DNA of 64,000 bases from Streptomyces sp. NBC_00523 (GCF_036346615.1 NZ_CP107836.1:1798001-1862000); one strand, 5' to 3'. Positions 7,328-21,261 are shown, counted from the first letter of the stretch. Translations and numbers: made by a program. Notes: a model not told the origin generated them from the letters alone.

Positions 7328-9109
7328 ATGGCTGACTTCACCGTCGGGGACGACGGCTTCCGGATCGACGGGAAGCCCGTACGGCTGCTGTCCGGGGCCC
7401 TGCACTACTTCCGGGTGCACGAGGGCCAGTGGGACCACCGGCTCGCGATGCTGCGCGCGATGGGCCTGAACTGCGTGGAGACGTACGTCCCGTGGAATCT
7501 CCACGAGCCCCGGCCCGGCCGCTTCCGGGACACCGGGGCGCTGGGCCGCTTCCTGGACGCGGCGCACCGGGCCGGTCTGTGGGCGATCGTGCGCCCGGGC
7601 CCGTACATCTGCGCGGAGTGGGAGAACGGCGGTCTGCCCGCGTGGGTGACCGGGCGGTTCGGCCGCCGGGTGCGGACCCGGGACGAGGGGTATCTCGACG
7701 CGGTCCGGTCCTGGTTCGCGGAGCTGCTGCCGCAGGTCGCCGAGCGGGAGATCGACCGCGGCGGCCCGGTGATCATGGTGCAGGCGGAGAACGAGTACGG
7801 GAGTTACGGCACGGACGGCGTGTATCTGCGCCGGGTGGCGGAGCTGCTGCGCGCGTACGGGGTGGGCGTGCCGCTGTTCACCTCGGACGGGCCGGAGGAC
7901 CACATGCTCACCGGCGGCTCGGTGCCCGGGCTGCTCGCCACCGCCAACTTCGGTTCGGGCGCCCGTGAGGCGTTCCGGGTGCTGCGCCGCCACCAGGCGT
8001 CGGGTCCGCTGATGTGCATGGAGTTCTGGTGCGGCTGGTTCGAGCACTGGGGCGCGCCGCCGGTGGTACGCGATCCGGCGCAGGCGGCCGGTGCGCTGGC
8101 GGAGGTCCTGGAGTGCGGGGCGTCGGTGAACGTCTACATGGCGCACGGCGGCACGAACTTCGCGGGGTGGGCGGGCGCGAACCGTTCCGGCCCGCTCCAG
8201 GACCAGGAGCTGCTGCCGACGGTGACGTCGTACGACTACGACGCGCCGGTGGACGAGTACGGCCGGGCCACGGAAAAGTTCCGGCTGTTCCGGAAGGTCC
8301 TCGCCGCCTACGCGGACGGGCCGCTGCCCCCGCTGCCGCCGGAGCCGGCCGGGCTCGCCGTCCCGGTCCGGGCGGAGCTGACCGAGTGGGCGCCGCTGCA
8401 CACGGTGCTGGAGGCGCTGGGCGACGAGGAGGCGGCGGAGTCCGGGGTGCCGCCGACGTTCGAGGAGCTGGGGGTGGACCGCGGCCTGGTCCGCTACCGG
8501 GTCGCCGTGCCGGGGCCGCGCCGCCCGTACCCGCTGGGCGTCTCCGGACTGCGGGACCGTGCGGTGGTGTACGTGGACGGGGTGCGCCGGGGCGTCCTGA
8601 GCGAGGGGGCCGCCACCCTGGAGGAGCCGGTGGCCGGGCCCGCCGAGGTGGAGCTGTGGGTGGAGTCGCTGGGCCGGGTCAATTACGGGCCGCGCCTGGG
8701 CGAGCCGAAGGGCATCACCGGGGGCGTGCTGCACGAGCGCCAGTATCTGCACGGGGTGCGGGCCCGGGCGCTGCGCCTTGACGCGTTCGAGGAGCCGGGC
8801 GCGGTCGCGGGTGTGCCGTTCGCGCCGGTCGACGGGGAGGGCGGGACGGGCCTGTACCGGGGCACGTTCGAGCCGGCGGCCGGGGCGGACCACGCGGGGC
8901 TCGAACTCCCGGGCTGGACGCGGGGGTTCGTCTGGGTGAACGGATTCTGCCTGGGCCGGTACTGGTCGGAGGGCCCGCAGCACACGCTGTACGTGCCGGG
9001 TCCTGTGCTGCGGGACGGGGTCAACGAGGTGTGGGTGCTGGAGACGGAGGGCGCGGGCGCGCCGTTCGTCCGGCTGGGTCCGGGGCTGCCGGTCCGGACC
9101 GGCGGCTGA
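7328..9109 (+). CDS. Beta-galactosidase, glycoside hydrolase family 35
   Basis: A 593-residue GH35 enzyme. The TIM-barrel part spans about residues 10-320. The acid/base glutamate is Glu156 in QAENEYGSYG and the nucleophile is Glu232 in MEFWCGWFEHWG; YVPWNLHEP and RPGPYICAEWENGG are further family signatures. C-terminal beta-sandwich domains follow, ending with GRYWSEGPQHTLYVP, typical of GH35. It releases terminal beta-D-galactose. There is no signal peptide, so it probably acts in the cytoplasm on imported oligosaccharides. No sugar transporter gene is adjacent, so uptake must be encoded elsewhere. Divergent AraC-type control is likely. Confidence 0.93.
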   Translation: MADFTVGDDGFRIDGKPVRLLSGALHYFRVHEGQWDHRLAMLRAMGLNCVETYVPWNLHEPRPGRFRDTGALGRFLDAAHRAGLWAIVRPGPYICAEWENGGLPAWVTGRFGRRVRTRDEGYLDAVRSWFAELLPQVAEREIDRGGPVIMVQAENEYGSYGTDGVYLRRVAELLRAYGVGVPLFTSDGPEDHMLTGGSVPGLLATANFGSGAREAFRVLRRHQASGPLMCMEFWCGWFEHWGAPPVVRDPAQAAGALAEVLECGASVNVYMAHGGTNFAGWAGANRSGPLQDQELLPTVTSYDYDAPVDEYGRATEKFRLFRKVLAAYADGPLPPLPPEPAGLAVPVRAELTEWAPLHTVLEALGDEEAAESGVPPTFEELGVDRGLVRYRVAVPGPRRPYPLGVSGLRDRAVVYVDGVRRGVLSEGAATLEEPVAGPAEVELWVESLGRVNYGPRLGEPKGITGGVLHERQYLHGVRARALRLDAFEEPGAVAGVPFAPVDGEGGTGLYRGTFEPAAGADHAGLELPGWTRGFVWVNGFCLGRYWSEGPQHTLYVPGPVLRDGVNEVWVLETEGAGAPFVRLGPGLPVRTGG

Positions 9110-9179
9110 CAACCCCGGGGCGCTCTTCCCGGTCTACATTGGTGAGGAGTCGGGCCTGGCGACGAGCGGGGGTACGGAC

Positions 9180-10064
9180 GTGCCGGACAGCCCCCGCCGC
9201 AGCCCGGTCGAGCACGGATTCCCGCATCTGGAGACGGTCCGCTCGGCGATCACCGCGCTGTACCGCAGGCTGTCGGCCGACGGCGTCCGGCGGTTCGCGA
9301 CGAGCCTCGCCCCGGTCGACGCCGCGTTCGCCGACGTGGACGATCTGCACCTGGGCGCGCAGCGGGTGGCGCGGGCGATGGTGCACCACTACCGGCTGCC
9401 GGATGCCCGGGTGATCGTGGCGTTCCGGTCGATGGAGCACGCGGGCAGCGTCGAACTCGCGGCGGGGCCGGAGTACTTCGTGGAGCTGAACGACCGCTTC
9501 CGCACCCATCGCCGGGACATCGGAGCGGCGCTGTCGCACGAGGTCGCGCATGTGCTGCTGCACCGGCTGGGCCTGGAGTTCCCCGGCACCCGCGACAACG
9601 AGATCCTGACCGACACGGCGGCGGCCTACCTGGGGGCGGGGTGGCTGCTCCTCGACGCGTTCCGCGAGGACGCGACGTCCAGCCAGAAGCTGGGGTACCT
9701 GACCCCGGAGGAGTTCGGGTACGTGCTGGCCGAGCGGGCGCAGGTGTTCGGCGAGGACCCCTCGCCCTGGTTCACCAGTCCGCAGGCGTACACCGCGTAC
9801 ACGGAGGGGCGGGCCCGGGCGCTGCGCGATGCGGCGCGCCCGCCGCTGACGGCGGCGGGGTGGGCGGGGCGGCGGCGCTACGCACTGGACCGGCGGACCG
9901 GGTCCGGGGGCCCCGGCGGGTCGTACGCCTTCGAAACGGCGGCGGACGGATTGCGGGTGGCGTTCCCGTGCCCCGTCTGCCATCAGCGCAACCGGGTCCA
10001 GGTACGGGGGCGGGTACGGGTGCGGTGCGCGCTGTGCCGCGCGGTGCTGGACTGCACGACGTGA
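9180..10064 (+). CDS. ImmA/IrrE-type metallopeptidase domain protein with C-terminal zinc ribbon
   Basis: A 294-residue protein starting at GTG 9180. The zinc-binding motif HEVAH lies at residues 120-124 inside ALSHEVAHVLLHRLG, the pattern of the M78 (ImmA/IrrE) family. A C-terminal pair of CxxC knuckles (CPVC near residue 265 and CALC near 284) looks like a zinc ribbon. ImmA-type proteases cleave repressors in mobile elements and stress responses, but there is no adjacent XRE repressor gene here, so the target is unknown. I see no membrane segment. The galactosidase gene ends 70 bases upstream, so co-transcription is possible. Confidence 0.75.
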   Translation: MPDSPRRSPVEHGFPHLETVRSAITALYRRLSADGVRRFATSLAPVDAAFADVDDLHLGAQRVARAMVHHYRLPDARVIVAFRSMEHAGSVELAAGPEYFVELNDRFRTHRRDIGAALSHEVAHVLLHRLGLEFPGTRDNEILTDTAAAYLGAGWLLLDAFREDATSSQKLGYLTPEEFGYVLAERAQVFGEDPSPWFTSPQAYTAYTEGRARALRDAARPPLTAAGWAGRRRYALDRRTGSGGPGGSYAFETAADGLRVAFPCPVCHQRNRVQVRGRVRVRCALCRAVLDCTT

Positions 10065-10068
10065 CCGG

Positions 10069-10181
10069 TCAATCGCCGGAGGGGCCACATCAAGCCCCTC
10101 CGGCGTGACTGGTCATCGCGCGCGCCAAAATCAAGCCCCTCCGGCGATTGAGGAGCGGGGGTCCGGGGGCAGCGCCCCCGG
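10069..10181. repeat. Streptomyces-type dispersed inverted repeat / terminator cluster
   Basis: TCAATCGCCGGAGGGGC (10069-10085) can pair with a partial copy at 10094-10105 or with a full 17-base complement at 10135-10151. A second perfect hairpin follows (10163-10170 with 10174-10181, loop AGC). Related sequences recur at 29257-29327 and 55183-55277, so this is a dispersed intergenic repeat. It sits between converging genes and probably also terminates transcription. Confidence 0.65.
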
Positions 10182-10185
10182 GGTG

Positions 10186-11724
10186 TTACGCGGCGCGGCG
10201 GCTGCGCTGCGCGGTGCCCCTGGAGGCGCCGGTGCCCCTGGACGCACCGGCGCCGCGGGACGCGCCGGCCCCTCGGCCCCGGCCGCGGCTGCCCGAGCGA
10301 GTGCCCGTACCTGCCGGCCGGGTGCGCGGCTTCGGCTGCGTGGGCTGCGGGACCTCTATGACCACCGCGACTCCGGACGGTTCGCGGGCCCCCGTGATGC
10401 GGGTCAGCTCCTCGTCGCTGGAGCGGATGCGCGTGGTGCGCGGGTCGATGCCCGCGTCGCGCATCAGACGGGTCATGTCGCGCTTCTCGTCGGGCAGGAC
10501 GAGGGTGACGACGCTGCCGGACTCCCCGGCCCGGGCGGTGCGGCCGCCCCGGTGGAGGTAGTCCTTGTGGTCGGTGGGCGGGTCCACGTTGACGACGAGG
10601 TCGAGGTCGTCCACGTGGATGCCGCGGGCCGCCACGTTCGTCGCGACGAGGGCCGTGACCTGGCCGTTCTTGAACTGGTCCAGGGTCCGGTTGCGCTGCG
10701 GCTGCGAGCGCCCGCCGTGCAGCGCGGCAGCGCGTACCCCACTGGCGAGAAGCCGCTTGGCGAAACGGTCCGCCGCGCGCTTGGTGTCCACGAACATGAT
10801 CACGCGGCCCTCGCGGGCGGCGATCCGTGTCGCGACGGCCTTCTTGTCGGTCTCGTCCAGGACATGGAGGACGTGGTGCTCCATGGTGGTGACCGCACCG
10901 GCGGACGGGTCGACCGAGTGCACGACGGGGTCGGTCAGGAACATCTTGACCAGGCGGTCGATGTTCTTGTCCAGGGTCGCGGAGAACAGCATCCGCTGAC
11001 CGCCCGCCTCGACCTGCTTGAGCAGGGCGGTGACCTGGGGCATGAAGCCCATGTCGGCCATCTGGTCGGCCTCGTCCAGGACCGTGATCGCGACCTGGTC
11101 CAGGCGGCAGTCGCCGCGCTCGATGAGGTCCTTGAGCCGGCCCGGGGTCGCCACGAGCACCTCGGCGCCGCGCCGCAGCGTGGCGGACTGCCGGGTGATC
11201 GACATGCCGCCGACGACGGTGGCCAGGCGCAGGTTGACCGAGGTGGCGTACGGGGTCAGCGCGTCGGTGACCTGCTGGGCGAGCTCGCGGGTCGGGACGA
11301 GGACGAGGGCCAGCGGTGCCTTCGGCTCGGCGCGGCGGCCGGCGGTGCGGGCCAGCAGCGCGAGCCCGAAGGCGAGGGTCTTGCCGGAGCCGGTGCGGCC
11401 CCGGCCGAGGATGTCACGGCCGGCCAGCGAGTTGGGCAGCGTGGCGCCCTGGATCGGGAACGGCTCGGTCACGCCCTGCGCGGCAAGGGTCTTCAGCAGG
11501 GCTGCGGGCATGTCCAGCTCGGCGAACGCCTCGACGGCGGGCAGTGCGGGGGTGATGGTCTCGGGCAGCGCGAATTCGCCCTGCGGCGGCGTGGCCCTGC
11601 GACGGGGCGACGCCTTTCCGGTTCCCTTGCCGGAACCCTGTGCGGTTGCCTGTGCCCGGTCCGTGCCGCGCGCCCTGGACGGGCGGTTGCGAGCGGGACG
11701 GTCCTGGCGTTCGGAGCGGGTCAT
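10186..11724 (-). CDS. DEAD-box ATP-dependent RNA helicase
   Basis: A 512-residue helicase with the full motif set: motif I GRTGSGKT, motif II DEAD in VLDEADQMADMGF, SAT in LFSATLD, and the C-terminal HRGGRTARAG. The N-terminus is basic and the last 60 residues are rich in Arg-Gly and Ser, an RNA-binding tail. Such proteins unwind structured RNA in ribosome assembly or mRNA decay, often at low temperature. The ATG at 11724 follows GGAGGACAAT; the frame could be extended upstream but would run through a terminator hairpin. It lies 88 bases downstream of a cold-shock gene, so I infer a shared cold response with read-through of the intervening hairpin. Confidence 0.9.
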   Translation of the reverse strand: MTRSERQDRPARNRPSRARGTDRAQATAQGSGKGTGKASPRRRATPPQGEFALPETITPALPAVEAFAELDMPAALLKTLAAQGVTEPFPIQGATLPNSLAGRDILGRGRTGSGKTLAFGLALLARTAGRRAEPKAPLALVLVPTRELAQQVTDALTPYATSVNLRLATVVGGMSITRQSATLRRGAEVLVATPGRLKDLIERGDCRLDQVAITVLDEADQMADMGFMPQVTALLKQVEAGGQRMLFSATLDKNIDRLVKMFLTDPVVHSVDPSAGAVTTMEHHVLHVLDETDKKAVATRIAAREGRVIMFVDTKRAADRFAKRLLASGVRAAALHGGRSQPQRNRTLDQFKNGQVTALVATNVAARGIHVDDLDLVVNVDPPTDHKDYLHRGGRTARAGESGSVVTLVLPDEKRDMTRLMRDAGIDPRTTRIRSSDEELTRITGAREPSGVAVVIEVPQPTQPKPRTRPAGTGTRSGSRGRGRGAGASRGAGASRGTGASRGTAQRSRRAA

Positions 11725-11752
11725 ATCGGGATTGTCCTCCTGGGACAGCACG

Positions 11753-11789
11753 AGCCGGGGCCCGCACCTTGACGGTGCGGGCCCCGGCT
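11753..11789 (-). terminator. Perfect 16-bp hairpin between cold-shock gene and helicase gene
   Basis: Arms 11753-11768 and 11774-11789 are perfect complements with a five-base loop. The hairpin follows the cold-shock gene stop by 23 bases and precedes the helicase RBS. It probably terminates most cold-shock transcripts and may act as a read-through control for the helicase. Confidence 0.65.
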
Positions 11790-11812
11790 GCGAGGTACGC
11801 GTCCGGCGAAAA

Positions 11813-12160
<348 letters not shown>

Positions 12161-12222
12161 ACCAAAACTGCAACACGACCACCGTAGCACGAGCCGCCGC
12201 CGGATGTCGGGAGGAGGGTCGG

Positions 12223-12708
12223 TCAGTCGTCGTTGCCCCGTCGGATCGTGCGCAGCGGGCGGCCGGGACGCCAGGTGCTGATGACGAGCGTGTCGCCGCC
12301 CTCCAGGCCCACCCGCACCACCTCGGTGGGCTCGACGCGGAACAGGTGGAAGGGCTCGGGCGGGGTGCGCTCCCCGATGAAGCGGGCGAGGACGGCGGGG
12401 TCGGTCACCTCGACGGCGCGCCCGGAGATCCGGACGTCCCCGTCCGCCATCTCGGCGTCGGGCCCGGGGTTGGCGTGCACGCAGAAGCGGGGGTCGCGGC
12501 GCAGGTCGAGGGCCTTGCGGGAGTTCGGCATCATGCCGAGGTGCGGCTCGTCCTCCCAGAAGTCCACCTCCAGGCCGGTGAGCCGGGGCGACCCGTCCTT
12601 GCGGAGGGTGGCGAGGACATGGTGCTTGTACGGCGCGAACCGCCGTCGCACGGTGTCGGCGAAGTCGGGCTCGGCGGTACGGAAGTCGGTCCAGGTGCTG
12701 GTGGTCAT
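12223..12708 (-). CDS. Pyridoxamine 5'-phosphate oxidase-fold (FMN/F420) protein
   Basis: A 161-residue split-barrel protein. The pattern HHVLATLRKDGSPRLTGLEV near residues 29-48, followed by LGMMPNSRKALDLRRDPRFCVH, is typical of the PPOX-like family that binds FMN or F420. Members reduce small molecules or bind flavin or haem. I chose the ATG at 12708; an upstream in-frame start at 12774 would overlap the divergent permease start and has no RBS. It is divergent from that permease by 64 bases. No substrate can be read. Confidence 0.8.
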   Translation of the reverse strand: MTTSTWTDFRTAEPDFADTVRRRFAPYKHHVLATLRKDGSPRLTGLEVDFWEDEPHLGMMPNSRKALDLRRDPRFCVHANPGPDAEMADGDVRISGRAVEVTDPAVLARFIGERTPPEPFHLFRVEPTEVVRVGLEGGDTLVISTWRPGRPLRTIRRGNDD

Positions 12709-12772
12709 GGACCCATGGAACCGGAGAATCCCGTCATCCTCTGTCAGGTATTCCGTCTGACACGATGAGCGC

Positions 12773-13993
12773 ATGCGGAATGATCACTTCACGGAGCGCT
12801 CGCGTGCCCTGGTGCGGCGGCTGCATCCCCTGGACTGGCTGGCCGGCGGGCTGCTCCTGCTCGGAGTGGTCTTCGCGGCGACCGGGCTGCTGCCGTCCGG
12901 GCCCGCGCAGGACCAGCTGCGGCGCATCGGGCCGCTGCTGGCGTTCCTGGCGACGGTGATCGTGCTGGCGGAGCTGGCGGGCCGGGCGCAGGTCTTCGAC
13001 GTGGTCGCGGCGTGGGTGGCGCGGGCCGGGCGGGGGCGGTATCCGCTGCTGTTCGGGCTGTGCGTGGCCTTCGCCTCGCTGACCACGATCACCCTGAACC
13101 TCGACACGACGGCCGTGCTGCTCACCCCGGTGATGCTGGCGCTGGCCGGGCGGGTGGGCATCGCGGCGGTGCCGCTGGCGATGACCACGGTCTGGCTGGC
13201 CAATACGGCGAGTCTGCTGCTCCCCGTGTCGAATCTGACCAATCTGCTGGCGGCGGACCGGGTGGCGCTGTCCCCGGCCGGTCTGGCCGCCGTGATGTGG
13301 CTGCCGCAGCTGGCCGCGATCGGGATGACGGCGCTGTGCCTGTGGGTCTTCTACTGGCGCCGGGGGCGGCGGGGCGCCGACACGTACACCCCGCCGCCGG
13401 TGCCCTCGCCCGAGGACCGGGTGCTGCTGGGGGTCTGCTCGGTGGCGTGTGCCGGGTTCCTGCTGGCGATCCTGGTGGTGGACGTGCCGCTCTGGTCGGC
13501 CTCGCTGGTGGCGATGGTCGTCGTGGTGGTGGCGTACGCGGTGCGGCGGCGCGAGGAGCTGCGGCTCTCACTGATCCCGTGGCGGCTGCTGGTCCTGGTG
13601 CCGGGGATGTTCCTGGTGGTGGAGACCGTCAACGCGCACGGGCTGCACGAGCTGCTGGTGCGGGCGCTCGGCTCGGACGACGGCCTCGCGGGCATGCTCC
13701 GCACCGCCGGGGTGGGCGCGGGGCTCGCCAACGTACTGAACAACCTTCCGGCGTACGTGGCGGGCGAGGCGGTCGTCCCGGCGGACAACCACCATCAGCT
13801 GCTGGCCCTGCTGATCGGGGTCAACGCGGGCCCGCTGGTCACCCCGTGGGGGTCGCTGGCGACGCTGCTGTGGTTCGAGCGGTGCCGGTTCCAGGGGACG
13901 CGGATCGGGGTACGGCGCTTCGCGCTGACCGGCCTGGTCCTCGCGGTGACGGCGACGGCGGCGGCGACCTGCGCGCTGGCGCTGACCGCCTGA
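12773..13993 (+). CDS. SLC13/ArsB-type anion permease
   Basis: A 406-residue membrane protein with about 10-11 hydrophobic segments. It is related to the ion transporter superfamily (SLC13, ArsB, NhaD). The repeated NTAS and NNLP signatures of these carriers are visible as LANTASLLLPVSNLTN (about residues 142-157) and NVLNNLPAYVAGEA (about 320-333). It would move an anion (carboxylate, sulfate or arsenite) across the cytoplasmic membrane. No ArsR or arsenate reductase gene is nearby, so an arsenite role is not supported by context. The start at 12773 leaves a short cytosolic tail. Confidence 0.82.
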   Translation: MRNDHFTERSRALVRRLHPLDWLAGGLLLLGVVFAATGLLPSGPAQDQLRRIGPLLAFLATVIVLAELAGRAQVFDVVAAWVARAGRGRYPLLFGLCVAFASLTTITLNLDTTAVLLTPVMLALAGRVGIAAVPLAMTTVWLANTASLLLPVSNLTNLLAADRVALSPAGLAAVMWLPQLAAIGMTALCLWVFYWRRGRRGADTYTPPPVPSPEDRVLLGVCSVACAGFLLAILVVDVPLWSASLVAMVVVVVAYAVRRREELRLSLIPWRLLVLVPGMFLVVETVNAHGLHELLVRALGSDDGLAGMLRTAGVGAGLANVLNNLPAYVAGEAVVPADNHHQLLALLIGVNAGPLVTPWGSLATLLWFERCRFQGTRIGVRRFALTGLVLAVTATAAATCALALTA

Positions 13994-14016
13994 GTCACCT
14001 GCCTCCGAATGCGCCA

Positions 14017-14058
14017 CGGCGCCTGCCGATTCGTCCGGTCGGGGACGGGCAGGCGCCG
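14017..14058. terminator. Bidirectional terminator, permease/gltD
   Basis: Arms 14017-14027 and 14048-14058 are perfect 11-base complements with a 20-base loop, between two converging genes. Confidence 0.65.
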
Positions 14059-14102
14059 CGTTCAGTTCCGCACGCCGTTGTGCGGGACGTCTGTGTGCCG
14101 TA

Positions 14103-15555
14103 TCAGACCGTGAGGGCACGGTCCGTCGGGCGGATCGGGGCCGGCAGGGCGCTGGCTCCGGTCAGGAAGCGGTCCACGCCGCGTGCCGCGGAGCGGCCCT
14201 CGGCGATGGCCCACACGATGAGGGACTGGCCGCGGCCCGCGTCCCCGGCGACGAAGACGCCGTCGACGTTGGTCGCGTAGTCCTGGTCGCGGGCGATGTT
14301 GCCGCGCTCGTCGAGCTCCAGACCGAACTGCTGGACCAGACCGTTGGCCTGGTCGGTGCCGGTGAAGCCCATCGCGAGCGTGACCAGCTGCGCGGGGATG
14401 ACCCGCTCGGTGCCGGGCTTCTGCTCCAGCTTACCGTCCTTGAACTCCACCTCGACCAGGTGGAGGGCCTGGACGTTGCCGTCCTCGTCGCCCTCGAAGT
14501 GGGTGGTCGAGACGGAGTAGACCCGCTCGCCGCCCTCCTCGTGCGCGGAGGTGACCTTGTAGAGCATGGGGAAGGTCGGCCAGGGCTGGTTGGCGTTCCG
14601 CTCCTCGCCCGGCCGGGGCATGATCTCCAGCTGGGTGACGGACAGGGCGCCCTGGCGGTGCGCGGTGCCGACGCAGTCGGCGCCGGTGTCGCCGCCGCCG
14701 ATGACGACGACGTGCTTGCCCTCGGCGGTGATCGGGGAGACCGTCAGGTCGCCCTCCTGCACCTTGTTGGCGAGCGGCAGGTACTCCATCGCGTAGTGCA
14801 CGCCGTTCAGCTCCCGGCCCGGGACGGGCAGGTCGCGCGAGACGGTGGCACCGGCGGCGATGACCACGGCGTCGTAGCGGCGGCGCAGCTTCGCGGCGTC
14901 GATGTCGCGGCCGATCTCGGTCTCGGTGCGGAACTTGGTGCCCTCCGCGCGCATCTGCTCGATGCGGCGGTTGATGTGCGACTTCTCCATCTTGAACTCG
15001 GGGATGCCGTACCGGAGGAGGCCCCCGATGCGGTCCGCGCGCTCGTAGACGGCGACCGTGTGACCGGCCCGGGTGAGCTGCTGGGCGGCGGCGAGGCCGG
15101 CCGGACCGGAGCCGATGACGGCGACGGTCTTGCCGGACAGGCGCTCCGGCGGCTGCGGGGTCACGTCACCGTTGCCCCACGCCTTGTCGATGATCGAGAC
15201 CTCGACGTTCTTGATGGTGACGGCCGGCTGGTTGATGCCGAGCACGCACGCCGACTCGCAGGGAGCCGGGCACAGCCGCCCGGTGAACTCCGGGAAGTTG
15301 TTCGTGGCGTGCAGCCGCTCGGAGGCGGCGGCCCAGTCCTCGCGGTAGGCGTAGTCGTTCCACTCGGGGATGAGGTTTCCGAGCGGGCAGCCGTTGTGGC
15401 AGAACGGGATGCCGCAGTCCATGCAGCGGCCGGCCTGCTTGCTGATGATCGGGAGCAGCGAGCCCGGAACGTAGACCTCGTTCCAGTCCTTGACGCGCTC
15501 GCCGGCGGGGCGGGTCTGCGCGACCTCGCGGCCGGTGGTCAGGAAGCCCTTGGGG

Positions 15556-15563
<8 letters not shown>
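14103..15563 (-). CDS. gltD: Glutamate synthase (NADPH) small subunit
   Basis: A 486-residue flavoprotein. The N-terminal cysteine cluster [14 protein letters not shown] (about residues 47-60) carries the low-potential iron-sulfur ligands, an FAD motif follows ([15 protein letters not shown], about 150-165), and the NADPH site is [13 protein letters not shown] (about 287-299). It passes electrons from NADPH through FAD to the large subunit, which makes two glutamates from glutamine and 2-oxoglutarate. The start at 15563 overlaps the end of gltB by eight bases, so the subunits are translationally coupled. Standard length. Confidence 0.97.
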
Positions 15564-20115
<4,552 letters not shown>

Positions 20116-20177
20116 CGGCTCTCCCGTCGTCGTCGTGGCATATGCAGTGCCGAGGGACGACGTTGGCCCTCTGCGAA

Positions 20178-20193
20178 ATTTCGTGCAGATTAC
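20178..20193 (-). promoter_or_regulatory. GlnR-box-like site upstream of gltB
   Basis: Read on the minus strand the sequence is GTAAT-N6-GAAAT, close to the actinobacterial GlnR consensus gTnAc-N6-GaAAc with one deviation at the end of each half. It lies 63-78 bases before the gltB start and overlaps a possible -10 (TAATCT). GlnR is the global nitrogen regulator of Streptomyces, so control of gltBD is plausible. It is a single site found by eye. Confidence 0.4.
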
Positions 20194-20453
20194 ATGATGG
20201 GGCGCTTCTCAAAAAGCGGATGAACCATTCCAACATGCGGACACCGTCGACGACGGTGGAGTGGGTCGCTGTCGGAGGATCGGCGCCCGGGAGACGCGGA
20301 GAGCAGGCGTCGTTGCCTGCGGTGTCTACGGCTCATGCCCGGTGGCGGGGAAAACGAAACCGCCGGGTAGTGGCTACTTATGTGCAGCCCTGCATAGAGA
20401 CTCATTTTACGGTGCGCGGCGCGGTCGCGCCCAGAGGCGCGGGCCAAGACGTA

Positions 20454-20514
20454 CGTCACACGCGTGGCGTACGTGTGACGGGCCGATTGCGTGAACCGGC
20501 CCGTCACACGTACG
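20454..20514 (-). terminator. Terminator of the VIT-family gene with an alternative stem
   Basis: Arms 20468-20484 and 20498-20514 are perfect 17-base complements around a 13-base loop, directly after the stop at 20527. A nine-base arm (20454-20462, CGTCACACG) can pair instead with 20472-20480, so two mutually exclusive folds exist. Confidence 0.7.
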
Positions 20515-20526
20515 AAGCAGGTGGGG

Positions 20527-21261
20527 TCAGCCGCCCACGGCGACGCCGAACAGGGCGCCCAGGCCGTACGTGATCGCGGCGGCCGCGCCGCCCAGCACCA
20601 GCTGGCGCAGTCCGCTGAACCACCAGCTGCGCGCGGTCACCCGGGCCACCACCGCGCCGCAGCCGAACAGCCCGGCGAGTGCCAGCAGCACGGCCGGCCA
20701 CAGCGCACCGGCCCCCAACAGGAACGGCAGCACGGGCAGCAGGGCGCCCAGCGCGAAGGCGCCGAACGAGGAGAAGGCGGCCACCAGGGGCGACGGCAGG
20801 TCGCCCGGGTCGATGCCCAGCTCCTCGCGGGCGTGTATTTCGAGGGCCTGCTCCGGGTCGCGCGAGAGCTGGCGGGCGACCTCGCGGGCGAGCGCGGGCT
20901 CGACGCCCCGGGACGCGTAGAGCGCGGCGAGCTCCCGCTCCTCGTCCACGGGGTGCTTGCGCAGCTCGCGCCGCTCGACGTCCAGCTCGGCCTCGACCAG
21001 CTCGCGCTGGGACGCCACGGAGGTGTACTCGCCGGCCGCCATGGAGAAGGCGCCGGCGGCCAGTCCGGCGAGACCGGTGATCACGATGGTGCGGTGCGAG
21101 ACGTCGCCGCCGGCGACGCCGGTCATCAGGGCCAGGTTGGAGACGAGGCCGTCCATCGCACCGAAGACCGCCGGGCGCAGCCAGCCGCCGTTGACGTCAC
21201 GGTGGGTGTGGTTGTCCCGGTGCGCCTCGTGCAGTACGGCTTCGGTCTCGATGATGGCCAC
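20527..21261 (-). CDS. VIT1/CCC1-family iron/manganese transporter
   Basis: A 244-residue membrane protein of the vacuolar iron transporter family. Hydrophobic segments lie at about residues 28-52 and 56-78, then a charged cytosolic stretch rich in Glu (about 85-150: ELVEAELDVERRELRK), then segments at about 157-178, 182-203 and 216-240. The signature GAMDGLVSNLALMTGV is in the first segment. Family members move Fe2+ or Mn2+ out of the cytosol. It is monocistronic and divergent from the ADP-ribosylglycohydrolase operon; an iron-box-like sequence lies between. Metal specificity is not readable. Confidence 0.88.
   Translation of the reverse strand: MAIIETEAVLHEAHRDNHTHRDVNGGWLRPAVFGAMDGLVSNLALMTGVAGGDVSHRTIVITGLAGLAAGAFSMAAGEYTSVASQRELVEAELDVERRELRKHPVDEERELAALYASRGVEPALAREVARQLSRDPEQALEIHAREELGIDPGDLPSPLVAAFSSFGAFALGALLPVLPFLLGAGALWPAVLLALAGLFGCGAVVARVTARSWWFSGLRQLVLGGAAAAITYGLGALFGVAVGG

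Larger units (their letters stand above)
20116..20526. other. 411-bp intergenic region upstream of gltB
   Basis: No convincing gene lies here. It holds the gltB promoter side with a GlnR-box-like site (20178-20193), a small dyad TGCAG-CC-CTGCA (20383-20394) in an AT-rich patch of unknown role, and the terminator of the VIT-family gene (20454-20514). A 105-codon minus-strand frame exists but lacks an RBS and normal composition. Confidence 0.6.

Noticed and set aside
6317..9112. 931-codon minus-strand frame over the galactosidase and AraC genes
   Set aside because: Shadow of the GH35 gene; it is Arg/Pro/His-rich and overlaps two well-supported genes on both strands.
12773..13993. Permease called as an arsenite pump
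   Set aside because: The ArsB-like fold is shared with SLC13 carriers and no ars regulator or reductase is adjacent, so specificity is left open.
20190..20507. 105-codon minus-strand frame in the gltB upstream region, as a possible leader peptide
   Set aside because: No RBS, unusual composition, and it overlaps the terminator of the neighbouring gene.
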